A stretch of 64,000 nt of DNA from positions 1 through 64,000 of the forward strand of contig NZ_SSBL01000015.1 in assembly GCF_004795105.1 (NCBI RefSeq), read 5' to 3'. The notes beneath the pieces are model-generated. The model saw only the letters and a list, made by a program, of their open reading frames with translations, had not been told where the DNA came from and searched no databases. A program made the position numbers and the translations under genes. This document shows, piece after piece, positions 42,392-50,810 of the stretch (positions are counted from its first letter, which is position 1; the number at the start of each line of letters is the position of its first letter). Source of the DNA: Streptomyces sp. A0642 (GTDB lineage Bacteria; Actinomycetota; Actinomycetes; Streptomycetales; Streptomycetaceae).

Positions 42392-43111
42392 TCACAGGAG
42401 GGTGCGGTTCATCGGACGGGGCAGAGGCTCCAGCACGCCGGCGTCGCGGAGGCGCACATAGGCGTCCACGACGGCCTCGATGTCGCCGGGCGGCGCGATG
42501 CCGAGGAGCACGCCCGCTCCGCGCAGCTCCTCGCGGACCACGCCCACTCCGGCGGGAGCCCGCGCCGCCCGCCCCGGGGAGAGGTAGGCGAGCCGCCCGA
42601 CGCTCACCTGGGAGAGCGTGTAGTCGAAGCCGGCCCGCTCCTCCAGCGCGTCGAGCAGCTCGTCGTCCGTCGCATCGCCGAAGTCCGGCTGCCAGACGTC
42701 CGCGAGCAGGGCGAGCAGCGCGGCTTCGGGGATCTGGGCGCCGTCCGGGGAGACGACCGCCAGCACGACGGCCTGGGGCACGTACGCCGACTCACCGCCG
42801 CCGCGCCCGGAGATACTGATCTCCCAGCCCGGCTCCCCCCTGCTCGACAGGCTCAGTCCGGCCCCGTCCGAGGTCTGCGGGGAGTCGTGGTCGGCCTGAA
42901 GTGCGGCGGCCAGCCCGGCCCCGTCCGGCCGGAGTTCCGTGGGGCTGCCGCAGGCATGGTGCCGCGTCCAGGTCCACGGCTGTCCCGCCGGGGCGGAGCC
43001 ACCCGCCGGAATGAGCGCGGGCAGCGCATCCAGCGTCGCCTTCCAGCGTCCCGCGAGCTCTTGGGGCGTTTCCTTCCGGGGGCCCCAGAAGACCCGCACC
43101 ACACCTCGCAT
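42392..43111 (-). CDS. hypothetical protein, possibly an Imm52-type immunity protein
   Basis: A 239-aa soluble protein with no signal peptide or membrane segment. The N terminus RVFWGPRKETPQELAGRW, followed by a Leu-rich helix and a Trp-rich strand, resembles what I recall of immunity protein family Imm52, but I cannot confirm this without a profile search. ATG 43111 was chosen; the longer frame upstream is Pro/Arg-rich and non-coding in style. No toxin gene lies next to it: its neighbours are the FrnE-like gene downstream and AraC upstream, all on the same strand. Confidence 0.65.
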   Translation of the reverse strand: MRGVVRVFWGPRKETPQELAGRWKATLDALPALIPAGGSAPAGQPWTWTRHHACGSPTELRPDGAGLAAALQADHDSPQTSDGAGLSLSSRGEPGWEISISGRGGGESAYVPQAVVLAVVSPDGAQIPEAALLALLADVWQPDFGDATDDELLDALEERAGFDYTLSQVSVGRLAYLSPGRAARAPAGVGVVREELRGAGVLLGIAPPGDIEAVVDAYVRLRDAGVLEPLPRPMNRTLL

Positions 43112-43152
43112 GTCCTGCCTCCACCGTGGTGAGCCGTCACGAAGCCCGCCCG

Positions 43153-44094
43153 TCAGCCCGCCTGGCGGCGGTACTGCCCGGGGGCCATTCCGTACTCCCG
43201 CTTGAACGCCTTGGCGAAGGCGAACTCCGACGTGTATCCGGTCCGCTGGGCGACCGAGCGCAGCGGGGCGTCGTCGGCCCGCAACAGCCGGCCCGCCGTC
43301 GTCATCCGCCACCAGGTCAGATAGGCCAGCGGCGGTTCACCGACCAGGGCGGTGAACCGGCGGGCGAAGGCCGCTCGGGAGAGACCGCCCAGGGAGCCGA
43401 GATCCGCGACGGTCCAGGAGCGGGCCGGGTCGTCGTGGACGGCGGTCAGTGCGGCGGAGACCGCCGGGTCGGCCAGGGCCTGCGACCAGCCCGCCGGCTG
43501 CCCGTCCGGGCCGGACGACGCCTGCTCCCCCAGCCACCAGGTGCGCAGGATGTACAGCAGCAGGGTGTCGAGCAGCGCCGGCACCAGGGCGTCGGAGCCG
43601 GGCAGCGGGGTCCGGAGCTCGCTGCCGAGCAGGTCGATCGCCGAGCGCAGCGCGGGGTGCGCGCCGGCCCCGGCCGGGAGGTGCACCACGTCGGGCAGGT
43701 GCGAGAGGAGCGGATGTGCCCGGGCCCGGTTCAGCTGGTAGGCCCCGCACAGGAGTTGCGTGACCGGGGCCGGCGCGGAGGGGGGCGGGTCGTCGGCGGG
43801 CGTCGGCCAGGCGCCGTCCGGGCCCGGGACGACGTCGGCCAGGGGCGTTCCGGGATCGTCTGCCAGCGCGTGTCCGCGGCCGTGGGCCAGGAACACCACG
43901 TCGCCGACGCCCAGCCGGACGGCAGGAGGCGTACCGCCGGGCGGGATCAGCCACGCCGACCCCTGGAGCACCACATGGAAGCCGGCTCCCTCGGATGCGG
44001 GAAACCGCATGCCCCAGGGGCCGTACTTGGTGCGGCGGGACGAGTGCGGGCGGCCGGCCCGTACGGCCGTGATCACGTCGCTGAGGACATCCAT
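43153..44094 (-). CDS. AraC-family transcriptional regulator with cupin-type sensor domain
   Basis: A 313-aa regulator. Residues ~1-200 form a cupin-like domain of the AraC_binding_2/cupin_6 type (GMRFPASEGAGFHVVLQG near 28-45). Residues ~215-313 hold two helix-turn-helix motifs (LSRAAFARRFTALVGEPPLA; then VAQRTGYTSEFAFAKAFKRE). ATG 44094. It is divergent from the quinone oxidoreductase gene across 103 bp, the usual layout for control of that enzyme. Confidence 0.92.
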   Translation of the reverse strand: MDVLSDVITAVRAGRPHSSRRTKYGPWGMRFPASEGAGFHVVLQGSAWLIPPGGTPPAVRLGVGDVVFLAHGRGHALADDPGTPLADVVPGPDGAWPTPADDPPPSAPAPVTQLLCGAYQLNRARAHPLLSHLPDVVHLPAGAGAHPALRSAIDLLGSELRTPLPGSDALVPALLDTLLLYILRTWWLGEQASSGPDGQPAGWSQALADPAVSAALTAVHDDPARSWTVADLGSLGGLSRAAFARRFTALVGEPPLAYLTWWRMTTAGRLLRADDAPLRSVAQRTGYTSEFAFAKAFKREYGMAPGQYRRQAG

Positions 44095-44197
44095 GACGTC
44101 AGGGTATCCACGGCCGGCAACAGCGGAAGACGATGGGACATGGAGAGGCGCTTCTGAGACATGGATCGTCTCGCAGCGGCTTCGTACGGTGGTGCTC

Positions 44198-45217
44198 ATG
44201 ACCGAAACGAACAGGGCAACGCCCGCCACCACCAAGGCCGTTCTCTTCCACACCACCGGCGCCCCCGATGTCCTCACCGTCGAGGAGGTGCCGCTGCCCT
44301 CGCCCGGCCCCGGTGAGGTGCTCATCCGGGTCGAGGCGCTGGGCCTCAACCGTGCCGAGGCGCTCTTCCGCGCGGGCACGTACTTCTACCAGCCGACGCT
44401 GCCGGCCTCCCGGAACGGCTACGAGGCGGCCGGGGTCATCGAGGCGGTCGGTGCGGGAGTGACCGAACTCGCGCCCGGCGACCACGTGCTGGCCGGCCCC
44501 GGGGGCGACCTGAGCGGCCACGGCCTCTACGCCGAGCGCGTGGTGGTTCCGGCCGGGCGGGTGCTCCCCCGGCCGGCGGGCGTGGACGCCGTGCACGCGG
44601 CCGCCGCCTGGCTGACGTACTCCACCGCCTACGGCGCCCTGCTGGAGAAGGGCGGTCTGCGCGCCGGCGACCATGTGCTGGTCACCGGGGCGTCGAGCGG
44701 GGTCGGCACGGCGGCCCTTCAGGTGGCCGGGCTGATCGGGGCGGTCCCGATCGCCACCACCCGTACCGCGGCGAAGAAGCAGCGACTGCTGGACGCGGGG
44801 GCCGCGCATGTCATCACGACGGACGACGAGGACGTGGTGAAGGAGGTCGGGCACATCACCGGCGGCAGGGGCGCCGAAGTGATCTTCGACGCGATCGGCG
44901 GACCGGGCCTGACCACGCTGGGCGAGGCGGCGGCCCCTGACGGGACGCTGATCGTGTACGGGTGGCTGGACGGGCGGCCGACCGTACTGCCGATGAACTG
45001 GCCCCTGACCGTGATCGGCTACAACAACCTCCACCTGACCGCGGACCCGGCGAGCCGCCGTCGCGCCGCCCACTTCATCGGCTCGGGTCTGCGCAGCGGC
45101 GCGCTGGCTCCGGTCGTGGGAGCCACCTTCGACGGGCTGGAGCGGATGGCCGACGCACACCGCTTGATGGAGTCCAACGCCCACACGGGCAAGATCGTGG
45201 TGACGATCCGGCACTGA
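44198..45217 (+). CDS. zinc-independent alcohol dehydrogenase/quinone oxidoreductase (MDR family)
   Basis: A 339-aa medium-chain reductase of the NADPH:quinone oxidoreductase branch. The GroES-like N-terminal domain has GLNRAEALFRAGTYFY and lacks the zinc-binding cysteines of true alcohol dehydrogenases. The Rossmann fold has HVLVTGASSGVGTAALQVAG near residues 165-184. ATG 44198. It lies divergent from, and is probably controlled by, the AraC-family regulator. Likely substrates are quinones or enones. Confidence 0.9.
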   Translation: MTETNRATPATTKAVLFHTTGAPDVLTVEEVPLPSPGPGEVLIRVEALGLNRAEALFRAGTYFYQPTLPASRNGYEAAGVIEAVGAGVTELAPGDHVLAGPGGDLSGHGLYAERVVVPAGRVLPRPAGVDAVHAAAAWLTYSTAYGALLEKGGLRAGDHVLVTGASSGVGTAALQVAGLIGAVPIATTRTAAKKQRLLDAGAAHVITTDDEDVVKEVGHITGGRGAEVIFDAIGGPGLTTLGEAAAPDGTLIVYGWLDGRPTVLPMNWPLTVIGYNNLHLTADPASRRRAAHFIGSGLRSGALAPVVGATFDGLERMADAHRLMESNAHTGKIVVTIRH

Positions 45218-45411
45218 ACCGCATGCGGTGGCTCACCCGGCCGGGAGGGTGAGCCCTTCCGGCCGGCGTACGGTCAGCCCGTCCTCGTCTCCCCCACCCG
45301 GAAGGCGTGCACCGTCACCGAACCGGCCGGCTCGGCCCCGTACTGAACCGGCACCCGAACGAGCCGCCCCGGCGGCCGCGTCAGAGACGAGAGGCAGTTC
45401 GACCCACACCC

Positions 45412-45982
45412 TCAGTGGTGAATCTCCTCGGGGGGCTGCGCACCGCCGGCGCCTTCCGGTGATCGGGGCCGGCTGACAGCGCCCATGATGATCTTGATCG
45501 CAAGCCCGAGGATGACGAGATCAGCGATCATCTGCCCGGTGACCACGAGACGAGCTGCCTCGCTCTTGGCCGTGATGTCACCGAATCCCACGGTCAAGAA
45601 GACGGTAACGGCGAAGTACAACCCGTCGGTGTGCGTCAGCGGCCCGTCGAAATTGCCGGCCGACATCGCTGCCATGACGACGTAAGTGCCGGCGAACAGC
45701 AGCAGGAAGAACGGAACGCTCGTGGTCAGCGCTTCGACGGCCCTCAGTCCCGGGAACTGTGACCGGATGATCGAGCGGACCTGAAGCGCGACCAACCCCG
45801 TGAACGCCAACAGTCCGGCCACGAGCACCGCGACGGCGGACCAGGAGCGGTTCAAGGGCAGCAAAGTACAGGGCCACCAAGGCGGTGGTGGACCCGATGA
45901 TCCGCAGAACAGTCCGCGCGATCATCCGGCGCGGAGGTCTGACCGCCCGGCGGGCCGGTCCGGGGCCGGCGCTGTCAGTCAC
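45412..45982 (-). pseudogene. two-helix potassium channel-family gene with an apparent one-base frameshift
   Basis: Translation from GTG 45982 gives MTDSAGPGPARRAVRPPRRM and a first helix (IARTVLRIIGSTTALVALY). It then leaves frame after a TTT run at 45863-45865 (AAA on the + strand). The other frame continues with LLPLNRSWSAVAVLVAGLLA, a pore helix and the selectivity filter TVGFGD, a last helix and a short tail to 45412. Removing one T restores LYLLPLN and a 189-aa protein. Either the gene is broken or the base is a sequencing error; a shorter protein of 150 aa could start at TTG 45864. The GTG overlaps the previous stop (GTGA). Confidence 0.75.
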
Positions 45983-46557
45983 AGGCCGCGGCTCGTGCGG
46001 GAGGGATCGCCGACAGCGGCGCGCACCCAGTCGTGAGCACTACCGGGGTCGAGGGCGGCGAGGAACTCCGCCAGCGAGCCGTCCCAACTCTCTCGTGCAC
46101 GCTCGGCCGCTGCGGCGGCGACCCTCTGCCCGGTGCCTGTGTCCTTGCAGCGGACCAGTGTCACGGCAGCATGCGGGCCGACTTCGGCGAGGATCCTGTG
46201 GGCTTGCTGCGAGGTGGACCTGACGTGCCCTTTTCGTACTCCAGCGGCGTGAGCCCCGACCTTTGCCCCCTTCAGCGTGGAGAACAGACCCATGAACCCG
46301 ACCATCCAAGAAAGGGACACACGGAACAGGGCGTTCGTGAAACCGCCGGCCGTGACCACGCGGGACTGCGTCAGCCTCAGCGAGCCGTCGGCGTTTCCGC
46401 TGATCACCACGGCAGTGGTGCCGCCCTTACGGGCCATTTCGCGGAAGCCTCGCCCGAGCGACACCAGCATGCGCTCGGCGCGATGGCGGCTGTCGAAACT
46501 GGCGATGACTACCGATTCCTGCCCGGATTGCGCGACCGAGGCCGTCTCCGACGTCAT
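45979..46557 (-). CDS. general-stress-type hypothetical protein with membrane-touching segment
   Basis: A 192-aa protein of unknown function. It starts ESVVIASFDSRHRAERMLVS, followed by a basic helix, a beta strand with TAVVISGNADGSLRL and a hydrophobic stretch (ALFRVSLSWMVGFMGLFSTL, residues ~80-100) that may insert in the membrane. The second half is alpha/beta with AAVTLVRCKD. The start at ATG 46557 follows GAAGGA. Its stop overlaps the start of the channel gene, so the two form an operon. The DUF1269-like stress-protein class is one possibility, not confirmed. Confidence 0.75.
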   Translation of the reverse strand: MTSETASVAQSGQESVVIASFDSRHRAERMLVSLGRGFREMARKGGTTAVVISGNADGSLRLTQSRVVTAGGFTNALFRVSLSWMVGFMGLFSTLKGAKVGAHAAGVRKGHVRSTSQQAHRILAEVGPHAAVTLVRCKDTGTGQRVAAAAAERARESWDGSLAEFLAALDPGSAHDWVRAAVGDPSRTSRGL

Positions 46558-46940
46558 GGGGGGTCCTTCGCAGCCGAGTGACCGAGTGACCGAGATCAAG
46601 AACTGGCTGCGAACGCAGCCAAGCCCTCCCGGTGGGCCTTCTGCCCCATTTTAGCTGTTCAGGAACCTCTTGCTCTGTTGATCACGAAGTGAGCAGGTTC
46701 GTGCCGCGCCACGACCACCAGCAGGAGGAGACCGTGTACACCGGTTACGGCGTCGACCAGCCGCGGTTCCTCCGGGCTCGCGACGATGCGCGTCATACCC
46801 GTCCTCGATCTTGGTCGCACCCTGGCGCCGGCAGGGGGCGGGACACCGCTCGATGCGGTCCCGGCGGTACGGCCACCCGCACCGATGCCCCCGCCCTCCG
46901 GACAAGGAAGGAAAGCGGGGGCATCGAGGCGCGGCTGCGG
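46558..46940. other. 383-bp gap between the stress-type gene and the DUF1349 gene
   Basis: Both neighbours are on the minus strand, so the gap holds the promoter of the stress-type operon. TAAAAT appears on the minus strand at 46650-46655 as a -10-like hexamer. A 12-bp direct duplication of GAGTGACC units lies at 46577-46593. Hairpin-forming CCGC/GCGG tracts near 46865-46935 may end the DUF1349 transcript. No credible gene was found. Confidence 0.4.
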
Positions 46941-47552
46941 TCAGCTGCCGTCGCGCAGGTCCGCGAGGCCCGTCGGGCGGAATTCGATGTGGTCGAAGGA
47001 GACCTCGCAGCCCTCGCCGGTGGGCGACTGTGCGAGGAAGCCGACGGACGCGGTGGCGGCCCGGTCCGGGTCGCCCAGGGCGAAGACGCGGACGAAGGTC
47101 CACTTCTCGCCGTCGGGCGAGGCGTGGCAGGCGAAGGCGTTGCCGGTGCGGGACAGGCGCAGCCAGTGGGTGTCGCCGTCGACGACGGAGGAGTTGGCGT
47201 CGTCCGAGTGGCCTCGGGTGACGACGGTGCAGATGGTGGGGCGCTCCGGGGAGAGTTCCAAACAGAGCTTGGCCCACTCGCGGTCGCCGACGTGGAGGTA
47301 GAGGACCCCCGCGTCGTAGGCGGCGGCGAAGCCGACGCGCACCCGGGCGATCAGCTGGAAGTCGCCCTCGGGGGCGGGGCCCAGCAGCCGGGGGGCGTCG
47401 CTCGCCGGGTCGAGGGCCTCGCCGTCCGGCGGTACGAAGCGGTCCTGGCGGGCGCCCGCGCGGCCGGTGAGCACGCCTGCCTCGTAGTTCCAGCCGGTGG
47501 CGGGGCCGAAGGGCTCCAGGCCGAAGGGGAGTTCGGGGAGTCGCAGGGTCAT
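46941..47552 (-). CDS. DUF1349 domain protein (concanavalin-A-like fold)
   Basis: A 203-aa protein of the DUF1349 family, whose beta-sandwich resembles carbohydrate-binding lectin-like folds. Typical segments are FQLIARVRVGFAAAYDAGVL near residue 74, EWAKLCLELSPERPTICTVV near 99-118 and THWLRLSRTGNAFACHASPD near 136. There is no signal peptide. ATG 47552 overlaps the aldehyde dehydrogenase stop (ATGA), so it is translationally coupled to that gene. Its biochemical role is unknown; the coupling suggests the same sugar-acid pathway. Confidence 0.88.
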   Translation of the reverse strand: MTLRLPELPFGLEPFGPATGWNYEAGVLTGRAGARQDRFVPPDGEALDPASDAPRLLGPAPEGDFQLIARVRVGFAAAYDAGVLYLHVGDREWAKLCLELSPERPTICTVVTRGHSDDANSSVVDGDTHWLRLSRTGNAFACHASPDGEKWTFVRVFALGDPDRAATASVGFLAQSPTGEGCEVSFDHIEFRPTGLADLRDGS

Positions 47553-49069
47553 GCGGGGCGTCCGTTCACGCGGCGGGGCAGGCCCAGCGGGTTGTCCTCG
47601 CGGAGTTCCGGCGGGAGCAGGGCGTCGGGGGTGGTCTGGAAGCTGACCGGGCGCAGCCAGCGCTCGATCGCGGTGGCCCCGACCGAGGTGGAGGTGGAGG
47701 TGGTGGCCGGGTAGGGGCCGCCGTGGTGCTGGGCGGGCGCGACGGCGACGCCGGTCGGCCAGCCGTTGACGAGGATGCGTCCGGCGAGCGGGGTGAGCGC
47801 GGCCAGGAGTGCGGCGGCGCCGTCGTCGGCTTCCTCGGTGGCGGTCTGGAGCGTGGCGGTGAGGTTGCCGGGCAGCCGGGACAGGACCGCGGTGATCTCG
47901 TCCTCGGAGGTGTAGCGGGCGACGACGGTGACCGGGCCGAAGCACTCCTCCAGGAGCGCGTCGTGCGGGCCCTCGGCGGCGAGCAGGTGCGCCGGCACGG
48001 TCAGGAAGCCGGCCGCGACGGTGTGCTCCCCGGCGGCTCCGGGGGTGACCGGGGCCTCCACGTCCGGGAGTGCGGCGCGCTCGCTCACTCCGGCGAGGAA
48101 CGCGTCGCGCATGCGGTGGTCGAGCAGGACTCCGGCCTCGGTGTCGCTGACCACCCCGGTGAGGGACTTCAGCAGCCGGTCCCCGGTCTCACCGGCGGGG
48201 GCCAGGACGAAGCCGGGCTTGGTGCAGAACTGGCCCGCGCCCATGGTGATCGAGCCCGCGAGTCCGGCGCCGATCTGCTCGCCGCGCTCGGCGGCGGCCG
48301 CCTCGGTGACGACGACGGGGTTGAGGGAGCCGAGTTCGCCGTGGAAGGGGATGGGGACCGGTCGCGCGGCCGCCGCGTCGAAGAGGGCGCGGCCGCCGCG
48401 GATCGAGCCGGTGAATCCTGCGGCGCTGATCAGCGGGTGCCTGACCAGTTCGACGCCCGCCTCGAAGCCGTGCACCAGGTTGACGACGTCCTCGGGCAGC
48501 CCGTGCTGCGCCGCGGCCCGGCGCAGGATGGATGCGCACAGTTCGGAGGTCGCGGGGTGGTCGGGGTGCGCCTTGATCACGACCGGGCAGCCGGCCGCGA
48601 GGGCGCTGGCGGTGTCTCCGCCGGGGACGGAGAAGGCGAGGGGGAAGTTGCTGGCCGCGTAGACGGCGACGACGCCGAGCGGGATCTTGTAGCGGCGCAG
48701 GTCGGGCCACGGCGGGGTGCGGGTGGCGTCCTCGTGGTCGATGTGGATGTCGAGGTACGCGCCCTCGTCGACGACCTCCGCGAAGGCACGGAACTGGGCC
48801 GCCGTGCGGGCGAGTTCGCCGGTCAGGCGGGCCGGGCCGAGCGCCGTCTCGGCGTCGGCGGCCTCGATGACGTGCTCACCGGCCCCGGCGAGCAGATCCG
48901 CGGCGGTGCGCAGGAACGCGGCGCGCACGGCACGGTCGGCGAGGGAAGCCCGTACGGAGTGAGCGGCCCGGACCACGCGGTCGACCTCCTCCGCTGTAGC
49001 CTCCACCGCAACCTGCTCACGCGGGTTCCCGGTGCGGGGGTCGACGCTCCAGACTGGTGATGCTGCCAC
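47549..49069 (-). CDS. NADP-dependent aldehyde dehydrogenase (2,5-dioxovalerate dehydrogenase type)
   Basis: A 506-aa aldehyde dehydrogenase of the group that oxidises alpha-ketoglutaric semialdehyde, the last step of non-phosphorylating pentose and aldarate breakdown. The catalytic Cys is in MGAGQFCTKPGF near residue 285, the general base in PFHGELGSLNPVV near 250, and the coenzyme-binding FTGSIRGGRALFDAA near 223. GTG 49069 follows GGAAGGA. It is divergent from an IclR regulator, a common layout for aldarate and pentonate catabolism, but no dehydratase genes are seen here, so the upstream steps must lie elsewhere. Confidence 0.9.
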   Translation of the reverse strand: MAASPVWSVDPRTGNPREQVAVEATAEEVDRVVRAAHSVRASLADRAVRAAFLRTAADLLAGAGEHVIEAADAETALGPARLTGELARTAAQFRAFAEVVDEGAYLDIHIDHEDATRTPPWPDLRRYKIPLGVVAVYAASNFPLAFSVPGGDTASALAAGCPVVIKAHPDHPATSELCASILRRAAAQHGLPEDVVNLVHGFEAGVELVRHPLISAAGFTGSIRGGRALFDAAAARPVPIPFHGELGSLNPVVVTEAAAAERGEQIGAGLAGSITMGAGQFCTKPGFVLAPAGETGDRLLKSLTGVVSDTEAGVLLDHRMRDAFLAGVSERAALPDVEAPVTPGAAGEHTVAAGFLTVPAHLLAAEGPHDALLEECFGPVTVVARYTSEDEITAVLSRLPGNLTATLQTATEEADDGAAALLAALTPLAGRILVNGWPTGVAVAPAQHHGGPYPATTSTSTSVGATAIERWLRPVSFQTTPDALLPPELREDNPLGLPRRVNGRPA

Positions 49070-49106
49070 CGTGTTTCCTTCCGCTCCACTGCCACACATC
49101 AGAAGT

Positions 49107-49124
49107 TGTTCGGTATTCTGAACA
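49107..49124. promoter_or_regulatory. candidate IclR operator
   Basis: TGTTCGGTATTCTGAACA has perfect 5-bp arms and 14 of 18 symmetric positions. It lies between the aldehyde dehydrogenase and iclR genes, 38 nt upstream of the dehydrogenase GTG and 101 nt from the regulator ATG, where it could control both. Confidence 0.6.
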
Positions 49125-49224
49125 GAGTTCCTGATCGTGAATATGAAGCGACTCTATTTCCGGGCGTTCGGTGTTGGCAAGAAGTCGCAGGGTTTCCCAA
49201 GTGGGTTGGAAGGGGCGTAGGGCG

Positions 49225-49995
49225 ATGTCGGTTGCCGAGTCTGGTGGAGCACAGGTCAAGTCCGCGGTACGGACGGTGGAGCTGCTGGAGTACTTCGCCG
49301 GGCGGCCGGGCATGCACTCCCTCGCCGCGGTGCAGGAGGCCGTCGGATACCCCAAGTCCAGCCTCTACATGCTGCTGCGCACGCTGGTCGAGCTGGGCTG
49401 GGTGGAGACGGACGCGACGGGGACGCGGTACGGGATCGGGGTGCGGGCGCTCCTGGTCGGCACCTCGTACATCGACGGCGACGAGGTCGTCGCGGCGGCC
49501 CGCCCGACCCTGGACCGGCTCTCGGACGACACCACGGAGACCATCCACCTCGCCCGGCTCGACGGGACGAACGTGGTCTACCTCGCCACCCGCCAGTCCC
49601 AGCACTATCTGCGCCCCTTCACCCGCGTCGGCCGCCGCCTGCCCGCCCACTCCACCTCGCTCGGCAAGGCGCTGCTGGCCACCCACAGCGACGAGCAGGT
49701 GCGCAAGATGCTGCCCGAGACGCTGCCCGCGCTGACGGAGCACACCCTGACCGACCGGGAGAAGCTCATCGAGGAGCTGCACGTGATCCGCGAGCAGGGT
49801 TACGCGGTGGACCGCGAGGAGAACACCCTGGGGCTGCGCTGCTTCGGCGTCGCGGTCCCGTACCGCACCCCGGCCAGGGACGCCATCAGCTGCTCGGTGC
49901 CGGTCGCCCGGCTCACACCGGCCCACGAGCAGATGGTCAAGGACGCTCTGTTCGACGCGCGGGACCGGCTGACGCTCGCCACCCGGAGGCTCTGA
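49225..49995 (+). CDS. IclR-family transcriptional regulator
   Basis: A 256-aa regulator with an N-terminal winged helix (VKSAVRTVELLEYFAGRPG at ~11-29; VGYPKSSLYMLLRTLVELGW at ~39-58) and a C-terminal IclR effector domain (LPAHSTSLGKALLA near 149 and the ENTLGLRCFGVAVPY region near 209). ATG 49225 was chosen rather than an in-frame start 54 nt upstream because it gives the usual IclR N terminus. It is divergent from the aldehyde dehydrogenase gene. The effector is probably a sugar acid intermediate. Confidence 0.92.
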   Translation: MSVAESGGAQVKSAVRTVELLEYFAGRPGMHSLAAVQEAVGYPKSSLYMLLRTLVELGWVETDATGTRYGIGVRALLVGTSYIDGDEVVAAARPTLDRLSDDTTETIHLARLDGTNVVYLATRQSQHYLRPFTRVGRRLPAHSTSLGKALLATHSDEQVRKMLPETLPALTEHTLTDREKLIEELHVIREQGYAVDREENTLGLRCFGVAVPYRTPARDAISCSVPVARLTPAHEQMVKDALFDARDRLTLATRRL

Positions 49996-49997
49996 GC

Positions 49998-50471
49998 GTG
50001 GACGTCTCGCTGCGCGAGGTGCACGACACCGACCTGCCGCTGTTCTTCGCCTGGATGTCCGACCCGGAGTCCGTCCGCACGGCCGCCTTCACCAGCGAGG
50101 ACCCGACCGACCGGCACGCGTTCGACGCGCACTGGAAGCGCGTCCTCGCGCACCCGTCGGTCGTGATGCGCACGGTCCTCGCGGACGGTGCGGTGGTCGG
50201 CAACGCCGGAGTGTACGGGGCACCGGACGACCGGCAGGTCACGTACTGGATCGACCGGGCCCACTGGGGCCGCGGTGTGGCCACCGCCGCCCTGCGCGCG
50301 CTGCTCGACGCCGTACCGGAACGTCCGTTGCACGCACGCGCGGCGGCCGACAACACGGGGTCGCGGCGGGTACTGGAGAAGTGCGGGTTCACCGTGACGG
50401 GCGAGGACCACGGCTATGCGCACGCGCGCGGCGAGGAGACGGACGAGCTGCTGTTCACCCTTCCCGGGTGA
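49998..50471 (+). CDS. GNAT-family N-acetyltransferase (RimJ/RimL-like)
   Basis: A 157-aa GNAT protein. VSLREVHDTDLPLFFAWMSD opens the fold, YWIDRAHWGRGVATAALRAL near residues 83-102 contains the acetyl-CoA P-loop-like GRGVAT motif, and HARAAADNTGSRRVLEKCGF near 114-133 is the typical C-terminal motif. GTG 49998 lies 2 nt after the iclR stop, so it is co-transcribed with it. The substrate is unknown. Confidence 0.9.
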   Translation: MDVSLREVHDTDLPLFFAWMSDPESVRTAAFTSEDPTDRHAFDAHWKRVLAHPSVVMRTVLADGAVVGNAGVYGAPDDRQVTYWIDRAHWGRGVATAALRALLDAVPERPLHARAAADNTGSRRVLEKCGFTVTGEDHGYAHARGEETDELLFTLPG

Positions 50472-50556
50472 GCGGTTCCGCCCCTCCCCTGTGACCGGTT
50501 CCGCCCCTCCCAGGTGACCTGCGCCCCCTGCCCGCGTGACGCGTCCACCCCTGCCC
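50468..50556. repeat. four imperfect 21-23 bp tandem repeats after the GNAT gene
   Basis: Units beginning GTGA followed by a G/T then C-rich stretch (GTGACCGGTTCCGCCCCTCC as the best copy) start at 50468, 50491, 50514 and 50536. The first overlaps the GNAT stop codon. The role is unknown. Confidence 0.65.
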
Positions 50557-50810
50557 GACTGAGAACCGCCACCCCGGGGACCGCCGCCCCGGGGCACGCG
50601 GCAGGCCGGCCGGCCTGCCGCGGAATCGTCATGACCGTCGCAGCCTTCGAACACCACTCCGATAACATGCACGGATTCATGGCGATTGGCCTCGTGGTCC
50701 GCACCGTACCGGCGGACCGTGCTGTCCGGCGCGACAAATGACCCACGGCGTGACGTACCCGACCACCATCTCTCACATCGGCCAAACTCTTGATACCTAT
50801 AGCATCGCGG
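50557..50810 (+). other. gap and promoter region of the PAP2 gene
   Basis: This gap is less GC-rich from 50640 onward. TATAGC at 50798-50803 is a -10-like hexamer 7 nt before GTG 50811, and there is no Shine-Dalgarno sequence, so the PAP2 mRNA may be leaderless. CGGCAGGCCGGCCGGCCTGCCG at 50598-50619 is a perfect inverted repeat that could end the GNAT transcript. No gene was found. Confidence 0.45.
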
